Shown in pieces: positions 53,943 through 62,819 of a stretch of DNA of 64,000 nt; position 1 is the stretch's first letter; each line of letters begins with the position of its first letter. The translations under genes and the position numbers were made by a program. The DNA is from Mesoflavibacter sp. Its GTDB lineage: Bacteria > Pseudomonadota > Alphaproteobacteria > UBA8366 > Aestuariispiraceae. The DNA lies in the NCBI GenBank assembly GCA_017792345.1, contig CP051228.1:3192148-3256147 (forward strand). Reading direction: 5' to 3'. Below the pieces are notes generated by a model. That model was not told where the DNA came from. It ran no database searches and saw nothing but the letters and a program-made list of their open reading frames with translations.

Positions 53943-54490
53943 AACCAGCCAAAGTTCCGGAAGTTTTATCTACGAAAGATAGGGGATGCGCGGGGGACGG
54001 TCCATAGGGGCGATGGTGGACCCTTCAACAAACTTGAGTGATAACCTCATTTTTTCCGCCGTTGTAGCGGATCATGCGCATGGTGGGGGATATATTCCGC
54101 CTAGATTTAACCAGTTTTTGCCTTATGAGCGCGAAACGCAGATACGGAGCTTTTCTCGGGAGGCAGGCGTTGAAATTTGAAGGCTGGATGAATGATTCAA
54201 AATGATGAAGTTGAGTTAGCTAAATTCGCCCGCGCCCACACTCACATGTACATTTGGATGTGTTTCCGTCTCAGCATGCACAAGAGACAATAGGCGGAGA
54301 TTTGCAAGAAAACTCCTTTGTGGACTTGGACTAGGATGAGCGAGCAACGAGGTCCACAGAACTGTATGTCGGTGGGTGTATGGTTTCAGCTAGTGCATCA
54401 CTGTCGAGAGAAATTGAATGGTGTTGACTGGAAATACGGCTACGTCTTTTTTTTGGTTGCCGAATTTTTGAATCTATCGATGATTGAATC
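53943..54490. other. AT-rich intergenic region before the patatin gene
   Basis: 548 bases with clearly lower GC than the surrounding genes. Near the Rrf2 start is a perfect TATCT-5 bases-AGATA repeat (53967-53981), a possible autoregulatory site. No convincing gene: a 64-residue frame at 53986-54180 and a 33-residue one at 54191 have no recognisable features. A TTGACT at 54424 without a good -10 is the only promoter-like element ahead of the patatin gene. Probably part of an acquired segment. Confidence 0.5.
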
Positions 54491-55486
54491 ATGAGCTATA
54501 AAATTCTTGCCCTAAGCGGTGGTGGTTTTTTGGGGCTATATACCGCTACAGTCCTTTCCGAATTAGAGAAGCAATTCGGTGGACCTATTGCATCTAAGTT
54601 TGATTTAATTGCTGGCACATCGGTCGGGGGGATTATAGCGCTAGGCCTAGCTGCAGAAAAACCTGCAGCGGAAATTAAGATGGCCTTCGAAGATCACGCG
54701 ACGTCCATTTTTTCAAGCAGAGCACGTTCAAAGGGAACGTTTGATGCGGTACGCTCCGCCTATCTGGCAATCCAAGGTGCTAAGTACGACGGTATAGGAT
54801 TGCGTAAGGCGGTTGAAGCAGTTGTCGGAAAGCATATGCTGGTGGGCGAACTTCGACACCCAGTTATCGTGCCGACCGTAAATCTGACCCGCGGAATGCC
54901 ACAAGTATTTAGAACGCCGCATCATCTAGATTTTCGTCATGATTATGAATTGAAAGTTGCTGATGTTGCTATTGCGACGTCCGCAGCACCAACTTATTTC
55001 CCAATTGCGGAGATAGGCGATGAATTGTTCGCAGATGGTGGATTGTATGCCAATGCTCCGGACTTTCTAGCGGTGCACGAAGCTGAACATTTTCTGGGGA
55101 AAGGAATTGAAGATATTCATGTTCTGAGTGTTGGTACAACGACGACCCAATACTCTCTGTCTCATGAAATAGATAGAAATATGGGTGTTTTTGGATGGTT
55201 GGGATATTTACCATCTACAATAATATCGTCCCAACAAATTTTATCAGATCAGATCTTAAGGAACCGACTTGGAAATCGATATTTTAGGATTGATACGGTA
55301 CAATCGTCATTTCAAGAGCAACACCTTGGTCTTGACGTAGCTACCGACAATGCCCAAAAGACAATTCGTGGGTTGGCACTTGGAGAGGTCCAGAGAATAA
55401 TATCTAATAAGGGTATTCATGAATTTATGAATAATGTTGCGCCTAAACCTGTCTTTTATCATGGGCGTTATGCTCAGAAATCTTAA
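54491..55486 (+). CDS. Patatin-like phospholipase, CapV-like
   Basis: 331 residues forming one patatin domain. The oxyanion loop is SGGGFLG (residues 9-15). The nucleophile Ser44 lies in GTSVGG and the catalytic Asp182 in ADGGLYANAP, so the Ser-Asp dyad is complete. Overall layout (short N-terminus, no membrane helix, TTTTQYSLSHEID after the dyad) resembles CapV phospholipases, which destroy membranes when switched on by cGAMP in CBASS defence. No CD-NTase or accessory gene is nearby. GC content is far below the neighbours and codon use is AT-biased, indicating acquisition from outside. Confidence 0.87.
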   Translation: MSYKILALSGGGFLGLYTATVLSELEKQFGGPIASKFDLIAGTSVGGIIALGLAAEKPAAEIKMAFEDHATSIFSSRARSKGTFDAVRSAYLAIQGAKYDGIGLRKAVEAVVGKHMLVGELRHPVIVPTVNLTRGMPQVFRTPHHLDFRHDYELKVADVAIATSAAPTYFPIAEIGDELFADGGLYANAPDFLAVHEAEHFLGKGIEDIHVLSVGTTTTQYSLSHEIDRNMGVFGWLGYLPSTIISSQQILSDQILRNRLGNRYFRIDTVQSSFQEQHLGLDVATDNAQKTIRGLALGEVQRIISNKGIHEFMNNVAPKPVFYHGRYAQKS

Positions 55487-55728
55487 CTAATAATTTATTC
55501 ATCAGTTGTTTCGCAAAAAATGAACTGTTTTATTGTGCGCTATTGTATGTGATTTTGTGTTTCGTGGGCAGGCTATATTTTATTCAATTTGGAGCGCAGT
55601 TGAACTGATTAGATTTAAAGGCCCGGCGCCAAAATGCAGAGGTGGCACACTTTGTGTTGCGAATGGAACGCGACAGGTGACCCGCGATCTAGCAAAGAAA
55701 ATCGAACAACTCTCTGAATCTGAACTCT

Positions 55729-56409
55729 CTAAGCCACATCCTCCGCATAGATCCGTGCAATCGCGGTCTGGACCTGGAGCCGGACCTCGTCGGCGGAGCG
55801 GTTGAGGTGTTTTTCCAGGAGGGCGCGGGCGGCCGCGGTGTCGCGGGCGGCGATGTGGTCCAGCAGGCGGGCGTGTTCGTCGAGCGTGCTGCCGCGCCGC
55901 TGATCGGTTTCCAGGTTGAGGCGGCGGACGAAGCGGATGCGGGCGTTGATGTTGCGCAGGAAATCCAGGCGGGCCGGATTGCCGGCCAGAGCGGCCAGCG
56001 CGAGGTGGAAATCCTCGTCCTGGGTGACCAGGAGGTCGAGATCCGAGGGGCGTTCTGCGGCAAGCAGGGCACGCCATGTGGTGACGAAATCGTCCAGCGC
56101 GTCCTGGGGCGCCGTTTCCAGCGTCGCCGTCAGCGCGCCCAGTTCCAGATCGCGGCGTACGGCATAGAGGTCGGTCATCTCGCTGATGCTTAGGCGGCGG
56201 CAGAAGAAGCCGCGCTTGGCCTCGAAATGGACCAGCCCGTCGGCGATCAGGCGGTTCAGCGCCTCGCGGATCGGCGCGCGGCTCATGGCCAGGGCGGCGG
56301 CCAGCTCGCTTTCGTTCAGGCGCTCGCCCGGCTTCGTCCGGAAACTGATGACCCGGTCGCGGATCTGCTCATAGGCCAGTTCGACCGCATTTGCCTTCTC
56401 TCCCGCCAT
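55729..56409 (-). CDS. GntR-family regulator, FCD subfamily
   Basis: 226 residues: winged helix-turn-helix (about 5-75: VELAYEQIRDRVISFRTKPG, LAAALAMSRAPIREALNRLIAD) and an all-helical FCD ligand domain (about 85-215) with the usual metal-binding His residues (EDFHLALAALAGN, and two later His). FCD regulators respond to small organic acids. It is divergent from the PhyH/B12-mutase/imine reductase operon (112 bases apart), which it probably represses. Confidence 0.9.
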   Translation of the reverse strand: MAGEKANAVELAYEQIRDRVISFRTKPGERLNESELAAALAMSRAPIREALNRLIADGLVHFEAKRGFFCRRLSISEMTDLYAVRRDLELGALTATLETAPQDALDDFVTTWRALLAAERPSDLDLLVTQDEDFHLALAALAGNPARLDFLRNINARIRFVRRLNLETDQRRGSTLDEHARLLDHIAARDTAAARALLEKHLNRSADEVRLQVQTAIARIYAEDVA

Positions 56410-56521
56410 GGGTCTGCCTCCGGTCCGTGTCCGCCGTCCCGGATATCCTTGACAGGGTTATTCCTTGCCGTCAACGTTGCCGACGGAGCTGTCGACAATT
56501 GTAAATGCTGGGAGCAGGCCA

Positions 56522-57346
56522 ATGACCGCCGCGCAGACGAAAGCCACCGCATCGCCCCATCTGTCGGAGGCGGAGCGGGCGCAGTACCGGGAAAAGGGCT
56601 GGATCGTCCCGCGCTGGGAATTGCCGGCGGCGCTGATCGCCGAGATGCGCCGCGAATATGCCGACCTGCTGGCCCGGAACAGCCATGTGGAATCCGACAT
56701 CATCCTGGCCCCGCATCAGACCAATGGCGGGTCGATGGGGATCAAGGGGTCGGAAAAATGGCTGGAATTCGCGACCCATCCGAAGATCGTCGAGACGGCG
56801 CAGGAACTGATCGGCGACGACATCATCCTGTGGGGCACGACCCTGTTCGGCAAACCGGCGCGCAAGGGCAAGGAGACGCCCTGGCACCAGGACGGGGAGT
56901 ATTATCCGATCCGCCCGCTGGAGACGCTGACCGTCTGGATCCCGCTGGAGGATGTGACGCCGGAAAACGGACCGATGCGCTTCATCCCCGGCTCCCACAA
57001 GAAGCATGAACTCTATAGCCATTCCTGGGTCGAGGGCGGCGACAAGACGATCAACCTCGTCTGCGATACCGAGCATTATGACGAGGCGACGGCGGAATCG
57101 CTGATCATCCGGGCGGGGCAGGTGTCCTTCCACGACGTATACATGATCCACGGGTCGAAGCCGAACCGCACCGACCATCCGCGCCCGGCCTTCATCATCC
57201 GCCTGATGCCCGCGACCTGCTTCTACGACCACGCGCTGGGGGCCGAGACGGGCAAGAAACACCCGGCCCAGGGCTATGGCATCCGCCCGCTTTATCTGAT
57301 CAGCGGCCAGGACCGGGCGAGCAACAACTTTACCATTGGTCACTAA
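56522..57346 (+). CDS. Phytanoyl-CoA dioxygenase (PhyH)-family Fe(II)/2-oxoglutarate enzyme
   Basis: 274 residues. The Fe ligands are His122 and Asp124 (TPWHQDGEYY) and His210 (MIHGSKPNRT), with an Arg in FIIRLM for 2-oxoglutarate. The ENGPMRFIPGSHKKHELYSH segment is family-typical. It probably hydroxylates a small molecule at an unactivated carbon as the first step of the pathway encoded here. The ATG has GGGAG about 6 bases upstream. Downstream, after a 4-base gap, comes the B12-dependent enzyme. Confidence 0.87.
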   Translation: MTAAQTKATASPHLSEAERAQYREKGWIVPRWELPAALIAEMRREYADLLARNSHVESDIILAPHQTNGGSMGIKGSEKWLEFATHPKIVETAQELIGDDIILWGTTLFGKPARKGKETPWHQDGEYYPIRPLETLTVWIPLEDVTPENGPMRFIPGSHKKHELYSHSWVEGGDKTINLVCDTEHYDEATAESLIIRAGQVSFHDVYMIHGSKPNRTDHPRPAFIIRLMPATCFYDHALGAETGKKHPAQGYGIRPLYLISGQDRASNNFTIGH

Positions 57347-57350
57347 GCGC

Positions 57351-59135
57351 ATGACGGACGCGCTGAGCCGCGCGGCGATCCTGCCGGAGGAGACCCTGCC
57401 GTCCGGAACCGAGGTGCTGGCCGAGGGTCGGGCCCTGGCGCAAGAGGTGACCGTCGGCCCCTCCGCCTTCCTGACCGCGCAGGGTGTCGAAAGCGAAACC
57501 GCCTTCAAGCAGCGCGAGGCCGAGGCCGGGCGGATCATGCAGCATGCCCAGATCGGCTTTCGCAGCCTGGACCGCAGCATCGAGGCCGCCGCCGAAATCC
57601 ATGCCCGCGTGGCCGAGGCCGGGTACCGCACCGACCGCTACGGCATCTGCCTGGACTGGTCCATGGGCTATCCAAGGGCGCAGCGCGATGGCCGGCCCAA
57701 GGGCACCGGGCTGATCCTTCAGGGCGAGGAGGATTTTGCGCGCCTCGCCAATGCCGCCCCGGTCGCCGCGCATTTCGGGGATTTCGTCATCGGCATGCCG
57801 GCCGCGCTGGAGAACACCGCCGCGGCCCTGCGCGCCGGATCGACGGCCATCGGCAATCTGGGCCAGTATTTCACCTTCGAACTGCCGGGCTGGCGCGACG
57901 ATGTCGCGACGACCCGCGCGACCGTCGCCGCCATCGCCCTGGCCGCGGCACAGCCGGTCCCGGTCCTGATCCATTCCAATCTGGATGACGGTTTCGCGGC
58001 CCGTTTCACCGATCTCGCCTCGGCGCTCGGCGCCGTGCTGCTGGAGGCCTATATCGTCGACGAGCTGATCGGCGGGCGGGTCAGCCATTGCTATGGCCAC
58101 ACTTTCTCACGCCCGCTCGGCCGTTTCGCCTTTCAGCGCGCGCTGGCCCGGGTCTCGAAATCGCCCGGCACCATGGTCTATGGCAACACGACCTCCTATG
58201 GCGAGAACGAGGCGGCGAGCTATGCCGCGCTGGGCGCCTATCTGGGTGTCGATATCCAGGCGCAGCGCCTGATGCCGTCCGGCCATGCCGTGAACCCGGT
58301 CCCGGTGACGGAGGCGATCCGCATCCCCGATATCGACGAGATCGTCGCCGCCCAGATCTTCTGCGGCGAGAGCGTGCGGCGGACCGAGGGCGTGGAACAG
58401 TTCACCGGAACGGACGCGGTGGACGCGCTGGCCGACCGGCTGGTCGACGGGGCGCGGCGGTTCAAGGCCTCGGTGCTGGCCGGACTGACGGAGGCCGGGA
58501 TCGACATCGCCGACCCGTTCGAGATGTTCCTGTCCCTGCGCCGCATCGGGGCCAAGCGGCTGGAGGAACTCTTCGGGCCGGGCCGGGAAGAGGCGGGCGC
58601 GCCGAACGGCCGCCGCCCGGTCGAGCCGTCGCCGGTCCTGGACGAGATATCGGAACGCGCGGCCCAGGCCCTGACCCACCTGCCCGAGGCACAGCGCAGC
58701 GCCATCGCCGCGTCGAACCTGCGCATCGTCACCGCGACGACCGACGTGCACGAATACGGCAAGCGCCTGCTGGACGACATGCTGGCGCAGCTCGGCGTCA
58801 CCGCCCTGGACGGGCAGGTCAGCACCGATCCCGACCGCCTGGCGGAGGTCGCGCGCGGGGCCGATGCGATCTTCCTCAGTACCTATAACGGTGTCGCGCT
58901 CAGCTTCCTGAAGTCGCTGAAATCCGAACTGGCGGCACGCGGACTGGACGTGCCGGTCTTCATCGGCGGCAAGCTGAACCAGGTGCCCGACACATCGAAT
59001 ACCAGCCTGCCCGTCGATGTCGGCGCGGAACTGGGGGCGGAGGGCGCGATCGTCTGCCGCTCGGTCGAGGATTTCTACGCGCCCCTGGCGGCGCTGATCG
59101 AGGCGAAGGAACCGAAGGAGAGGACGGCACCATGA
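57351..59135 (+). CDS. Glutamate mutase-like B12-dependent enzyme with fused cobalamin-binding domain
   Basis: 594 residues. The N-terminal part (about 35-420) resembles the barrel subunit of methylaspartate (glutamate) mutase, E type, with stretches such as VSHCYGHTFSRPLGRFAFQRAL and YGNTTSYGENEAASYAALGAYLG (partly quoted). The C-terminal domain (about 455-590) carries the base-off B12 motif DxHxxG at Asp465, His467, Gly470 (TTDVHEYGKRLLDD), then IFLSTYNGVALSFL and PVFIGGKLNQ. In classical glutamate mutase these two parts are separate subunits; here they are fused. The substrate is unknown. Its stop overlaps the next start (ATGA). A TTG at 57336 is in frame but less likely as the start. Confidence 0.7.
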   Translation: MTDALSRAAILPEETLPSGTEVLAEGRALAQEVTVGPSAFLTAQGVESETAFKQREAEAGRIMQHAQIGFRSLDRSIEAAAEIHARVAEAGYRTDRYGICLDWSMGYPRAQRDGRPKGTGLILQGEEDFARLANAAPVAAHFGDFVIGMPAALENTAAALRAGSTAIGNLGQYFTFELPGWRDDVATTRATVAAIALAAAQPVPVLIHSNLDDGFAARFTDLASALGAVLLEAYIVDELIGGRVSHCYGHTFSRPLGRFAFQRALARVSKSPGTMVYGNTTSYGENEAASYAALGAYLGVDIQAQRLMPSGHAVNPVPVTEAIRIPDIDEIVAAQIFCGESVRRTEGVEQFTGTDAVDALADRLVDGARRFKASVLAGLTEAGIDIADPFEMFLSLRRIGAKRLEELFGPGREEAGAPNGRRPVEPSPVLDEISERAAQALTHLPEAQRSAIAASNLRIVTATTDVHEYGKRLLDDMLAQLGVTALDGQVSTDPDRLAEVARGADAIFLSTYNGVALSFLKSLKSELAARGLDVPVFIGGKLNQVPDTSNTSLPVDVGAELGAEGAIVCRSVEDFYAPLAALIEAKEPKERTAP

Positions 59136-59917
59136 CGACAATCGGCATACTCGGCGTCGGCTATCTGGGCGAATGTCTGGCGGAGGGGCTGGCGGGGGCA
59201 ATCGGGGAGGGGGCCGACTTCACCGTTCTGCTGTCCCCGCGCAGCGCCGCCCGCGCCGCCCGTCTTTCGGAAAAGCACGGCTATGAGATCGCCCGGGACA
59301 ATGCCGATCTGGTGACGCGGTCCGATTTCGTCTTCCTGGCGACCAAGCCAGAACAGATCGTCGACACCGCCAGCGGCCTGCCCTGGCGCGAAAGCCAGCG
59401 GGCGGTTTCCATCGCGGCCGGGATCACGCTGCCCGCGATCCGCGCGGCGGTCGCGCCCGCCACGGCGCTCCGCTCCATGCCCATCGCCGCCAGCCGCATC
59501 CGCCAGAGCCCGACCGCCTATTGCCCGCCCGACGAAATGGCCGAGGAAGTCTTCGCCGCGCTCGGCTCCGCCCATGCCGTGGACGGCGACGAGCAGTTCG
59601 AAACCGCCAGCATCTTCGGCGCCTATTACGGCCATCTGCATGTGCTCTACGACACGGTCGCCGGCTGGGCACAGAACAACGGCCTGCCCGCCGAAACCGC
59701 CCGCGCGCTCACCGCCCGCATGGCCCAGGCCGCCGCCGCGTCGATCCTCACCCAAACCGACCGCCGCCCCCGCGCCCCGCTGGACGATCTGATGACCGAA
59801 GGCGGCATCACCAAGGCCGGCCTCAACATCCTAGACGCCGCCGACGCCTTCACCCCCTGGTCCGACGCCCTAACCACCGCCCGCAGGCGGTCGGGGGAGA
59901 TTGCGGGGGAGGGATAG
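59132..59917 (+). CDS. Pyrroline-5-carboxylate reductase-like imine/oxo reductase
   Basis: 261 residues with an N-terminal Rossmann fold (IGILGVGYLGECLAEGL) and the ProC-type dimerisation domain (about 165-250: TARALTARMAQAAAAS, DDLMTEGGITKAGLNIL). The residues MPIAASRIRQSPTAYCPP replace the ProC motif around MPN, so it is probably not a housekeeping proline enzyme. It is the third gene of the operon, overlapping the B12 enzyme, and may reduce or oxidise an intermediate of that pathway. Confidence 0.8.
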   Translation: MTTIGILGVGYLGECLAEGLAGAIGEGADFTVLLSPRSAARAARLSEKHGYEIARDNADLVTRSDFVFLATKPEQIVDTASGLPWRESQRAVSIAAGITLPAIRAAVAPATALRSMPIAASRIRQSPTAYCPPDEMAEEVFAALGSAHAVDGDEQFETASIFGAYYGHLHVLYDTVAGWAQNNGLPAETARALTARMAQAAAASILTQTDRRPRAPLDDLMTEGGITKAGLNILDAADAFTPWSDALTTARRRSGEIAGEG

Positions 59918-60113
59918 GTCCGTCCGCTCCCGAGGAGCAGAGGACCTTTATGGGGCAGAGGAGAAGAAGCGGTCGAGTGCTGGTAGGGTAAACTCTACGC
60001 AAATCGGAAGGAAACTTGAGCGCGTAGGTTAGACGGTGCGAATTCGGCCTGGGGCGGTTGCTGTTACGATGGCAGAATAATCACCTTCAGGTAGACGACG
60101 GCAAAGCGACGAA

Positions 60114-61070
60114 ATGAGCAAATACGATTCCCTTCGGACACACCTAACTAGCCGCAAAAACAAACGATGGCGTGCGACGTTCTCGGAAATTGAAAGGGTG
60201 TTGGGTTTTGAATTGCCGCCAAGCGCCAGAAAATATCAGGCTTGGTGGGCCAACGAATCGGGGACGCAATATTCTCAGAAACTCGCTTGGAGTAACGCCG
60301 GATGGAGAACAACTAATCTGAACCTTACGGCGGAAACTGTCGAATTCGAAGTGGATGACGCAGCCGATCTCACCCGAAATGCTGTGAGAACAAGAACTAG
60401 TGAGCCTAGTTTCGCGGATCGGCAATCGGAACGTCCGGATTTTTGGCTGGATAAGGTTTTGGAACGATTGGCCATGGTGCGTCCCATCTTTCATTCCGAA
60501 GCAGACTTCCAGCACGCCCTCGCTTGGTCCATCCGAGAACTCAATCATCACGACCCCGTACGCCTTGAATTCAAGCCAGTTCCGGAAGAGCGCATCCACA
60601 TCGATATTTGGATAGGACGACAGCCACCTGTCGCCATCGAGCTCAAGTACCCGACACGAGCCACCTTGGCGAACGTGAATGGCGAACATTTCGCCCTGAC
60701 TAACCAGTCAGCACAGGACCTGACGCGCTATGATTTTCTGAAAGACGTTGCGCGTATTGAGCGCATTTCCCAAACCTTTCCCGGTGCGAGCGGTTTTGCA
60801 GCCTTACTGACGAACGACCGTTCTTACTGGCTACCTAGCCGTCGCGAAACGCCGGTAGACGATGCATTTCGCCTTTTTGATGGGCGCTCTATATCCGGCG
60901 AACTGGCTTGGCTTGAACATGCAGGAGCAGGAACAGTAAAACGACGCGAACAACCAGTATCAATCAGGGGAACTTATGACCTTAGTTGGCGACCTTACTC
61001 AAGGGTTGGAAAAGGAACCTATGGAGAATTCAGGTATCTGCTCATTGCGGTGAACCCATCGCCTCAGTAG
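60114..61070 (+). CDS. DUF7662-like plus PD-(D/E)XK nuclease-like protein
   Basis: 318 residues. The N-terminus (about 1-80: YDSLRTHLTS, FSEIERVLGFELPPSARKYQAWWANE, AWSNAGWRT) is the DUF7662 type of small domain often fused to nucleases. The C-terminal part (about 120-240) has a PD-(D/E)XK core: Glu129 in a helix (FHSEADFQHAL), Asp164 (HIDIWIG), then Glu176-x-Lys178 (VAIELKYPTR). It is thus a candidate single-gene nuclease for defence or DNA processing. GC is lower than the neighbours. The 196 bases upstream show no clear promoter. No methylase gene is present. Confidence 0.72.
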   Translation: MSKYDSLRTHLTSRKNKRWRATFSEIERVLGFELPPSARKYQAWWANESGTQYSQKLAWSNAGWRTTNLNLTAETVEFEVDDAADLTRNAVRTRTSEPSFADRQSERPDFWLDKVLERLAMVRPIFHSEADFQHALAWSIRELNHHDPVRLEFKPVPEERIHIDIWIGRQPPVAIELKYPTRATLANVNGEHFALTNQSAQDLTRYDFLKDVARIERISQTFPGASGFAALLTNDRSYWLPSRRETPVDDAFRLFDGRSISGELAWLEHAGAGTVKRREQPVSIRGTYDLSWRPYSRVGKGTYGEFRYLLIAVNPSPQ

Positions 61071-61441
61071 ACAACGAGTCACCGACTCCCAAGTTATCTC
61101 CGATATCGCCGTACTTTGAAACTCCGTGCCTTCTGTGCGTGGATTGACCGGTACGCTTGTACGAATATTACGTCCCGTTTCAGCGTCTCCACGATTTCAA
61201 CCGGCGCCATGAGTGGACGGCTTGTCTCACTATACTAGCACTGAACATGATTCCGGATTAGCGACTGCCGGTCTATCGGTCGCCCGTTGCGACCGAAGCT
61301 GACGGTAAGGTTGCCGCACATGTTCGCCTGCGCCTCCCGAAATGTTCGGCAATTCAAACTCTTCGGCAGTTCGGGTTTGAAAATTCCTGCCTGTCGGGGT
61401 TTCTAGTTGGGGCCTCAGACACAGCACAGGACCCCCCGCCC
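61071..61441. other. Intergenic region after the nuclease gene
   Basis: 371 bases without a supported gene on either strand. Composition is intermediate between the AT-richer nuclease gene and the GC-rich acyl-CoA dehydrogenase. Several short CCGAA/TTCGG pairs occur near 61335-61375, but no terminator with a T-tract and no RNA gene is visible. It may mark the edge of an acquired segment. Confidence 0.4.
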
Positions 61442-62602
61442 ATGACCCCCGATCAGGACGAATATCAGGATATCCGCGACGCCGTGCGGGCGCTGTGTGC
61501 CGAGTTTCCGGCGGAGTATCACCGCAGGATCGATGCGGAGCGGGGCTATCCGGAGGAATTCGTGCAGGCGCTGACCGAGGGTGGTTGGATGGCGGCGCTG
61601 ATTCCGGAGGAGTATGGCGGATCGGGGCTGGGGCTGACCGAGGCGTCGGTCATCATGGAGGAGATCAACCGCGCGGGCGGCAATTCCGGGGCCTGCCACG
61701 GCCAGATGTACAATATGAACACCCTGGTCCGGCACGGGTCGGAGGCGCAGCGCCGGGCCTATCTGCCGAAGATCGCGGCGGGCGAATTGCGCCTGCAATC
61801 CATGGGGGTGACGGAGCCGACGACCGGCACGGACACGACCAAGATCAAGACCAATGCGGTGCGCAAGGGCGACCGCTGGGTCATCAACGGCCAGAAGGTC
61901 TGGATCAGCCGGGTGCAGCATTCGGACCTAATGATCCTGTTGGCCCGCACGACGCCGTTGGCCGAGGTGAAGAAGAAATCCGAGGGCCTGTCGATCTTCC
62001 TGGTCGACATTGCCGAGGCGATGAAGGGCGGCATGGATGTGCGCCCGATCCCCAATATGGTGAACCACGAGACCAACGAGCTGTTCTTCGACAATCTGGA
62101 ACTGCCGGAGGACAGCCTAATCGGCCAGGAGGGGCAGGGGTTCAAATACATCCTGACCGGCCTGAATGCCGAACGCACCCTGATCGCCGCGGAATGCATC
62201 GGCGACGGCTACTGGTTCACCGACAAGGTCTGCGATTATGTCGGGGAACGTCAGGTCTTCGGCCGCCCGATCGGTCAGAACCAGGGCGTCCAGTTCCCGA
62301 TTGCCGAGGCCTATATCGAGGTGCGCGCCGCCGATCTGATGCGCTTCCAGGCCTGCCGCCTCTACGATGCCGGACAGCCCTGCGGGGCGGAGGCGAACAT
62401 GGCGAAATACCTGGCCGCCAAGGCGTCCTGGGAGGCCGCCAATGCCTGCATCCAGTTCCACGGCGGCTTCGGCTTCGCCTGCGAATACGATGTCGAACGC
62501 AAATTCCGCGAAACCCGCCTCTACCAGGTCGCCCCGATCTCGACCAACCTGATCCTCAGCTACATCGCCGAACACGTCCTGGGCCTGCCCCGGTCGTTCT
62601 GA
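61442..62602 (+). CDS. Acyl-CoA dehydrogenase-family protein
   Basis: 386 residues with the full fold: N-terminal helices, the middle beta domain (QSMGVTEPTTGTDTTKIKT, then WVINGQKVWISRVQHSD) and C-terminal helices (KASWEAANACIQFHGGFGFA). FAD-linked dehydrogenation of an acyl-CoA is the expected reaction. The usual catalytic Glu of the IYEGT motif is not present: the matching stretch reads LYQVAPISTN. This marks a subgroup with the base elsewhere or a changed reaction. Monocistronic. Confidence 0.88.
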   Translation: MTPDQDEYQDIRDAVRALCAEFPAEYHRRIDAERGYPEEFVQALTEGGWMAALIPEEYGGSGLGLTEASVIMEEINRAGGNSGACHGQMYNMNTLVRHGSEAQRRAYLPKIAAGELRLQSMGVTEPTTGTDTTKIKTNAVRKGDRWVINGQKVWISRVQHSDLMILLARTTPLAEVKKKSEGLSIFLVDIAEAMKGGMDVRPIPNMVNHETNELFFDNLELPEDSLIGQEGQGFKYILTGLNAERTLIAAECIGDGYWFTDKVCDYVGERQVFGRPIGQNQGVQFPIAEAYIEVRAADLMRFQACRLYDAGQPCGAEANMAKYLAAKASWEAANACIQFHGGFGFACEYDVERKFRETRLYQVAPISTNLILSYIAEHVLGLPRSF

Positions 62603-62666
62603 GGAGGCTATCCTGAACGCGGAGGTCGCGGAGGCCTCCGCTGCCCGGGCCGCAGCATCGCTCCGT

Positions 62667-62686
62667 GTTCCTGCAAAAGCAGGAAC
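62667..62686. repeat. Single palindromic repeat remnant
   Basis: One perfect hairpin GTTCCTGC-AAAA-GCAGGAAC of the same family as clusters A-D, followed by a degraded partner. It lies between the acyl-CoA dehydrogenase and SDR genes. Confidence 0.7.
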
Positions 62687-62819
62687 CTTCCTGGAGCCGG
62701 CTCGATACGCTGCCCGTGAAGGTTCCCGCCGCCGCCGGCGAACGGAGGGGACGTCCGCCGTCCCGGGCCGTGGACGGTACCGGCCCGGACCTCGTGAACT
62801 GCAGGCAGCCTGATTGGCG

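Noticed and set aside
53986-54180. 64-residue frame in the AT-rich island
   Set aside because: No ribosome site, no recognisable feature and an uneven composition; not enough support to call a gene.
54491-55486. Complete CBASS operon
   Set aside because: Only the patatin-like effector is present; no CD-NTase, Cap2/Cap3 or other accessory gene lies within the window.
55533-55805. 90-residue frame after the patatin gene, and a possible transposon end near 55625-55690
   Set aside because: The frame runs into the GntR gene on the opposite strand, and no terminal repeat pair or transposase could be recognised.
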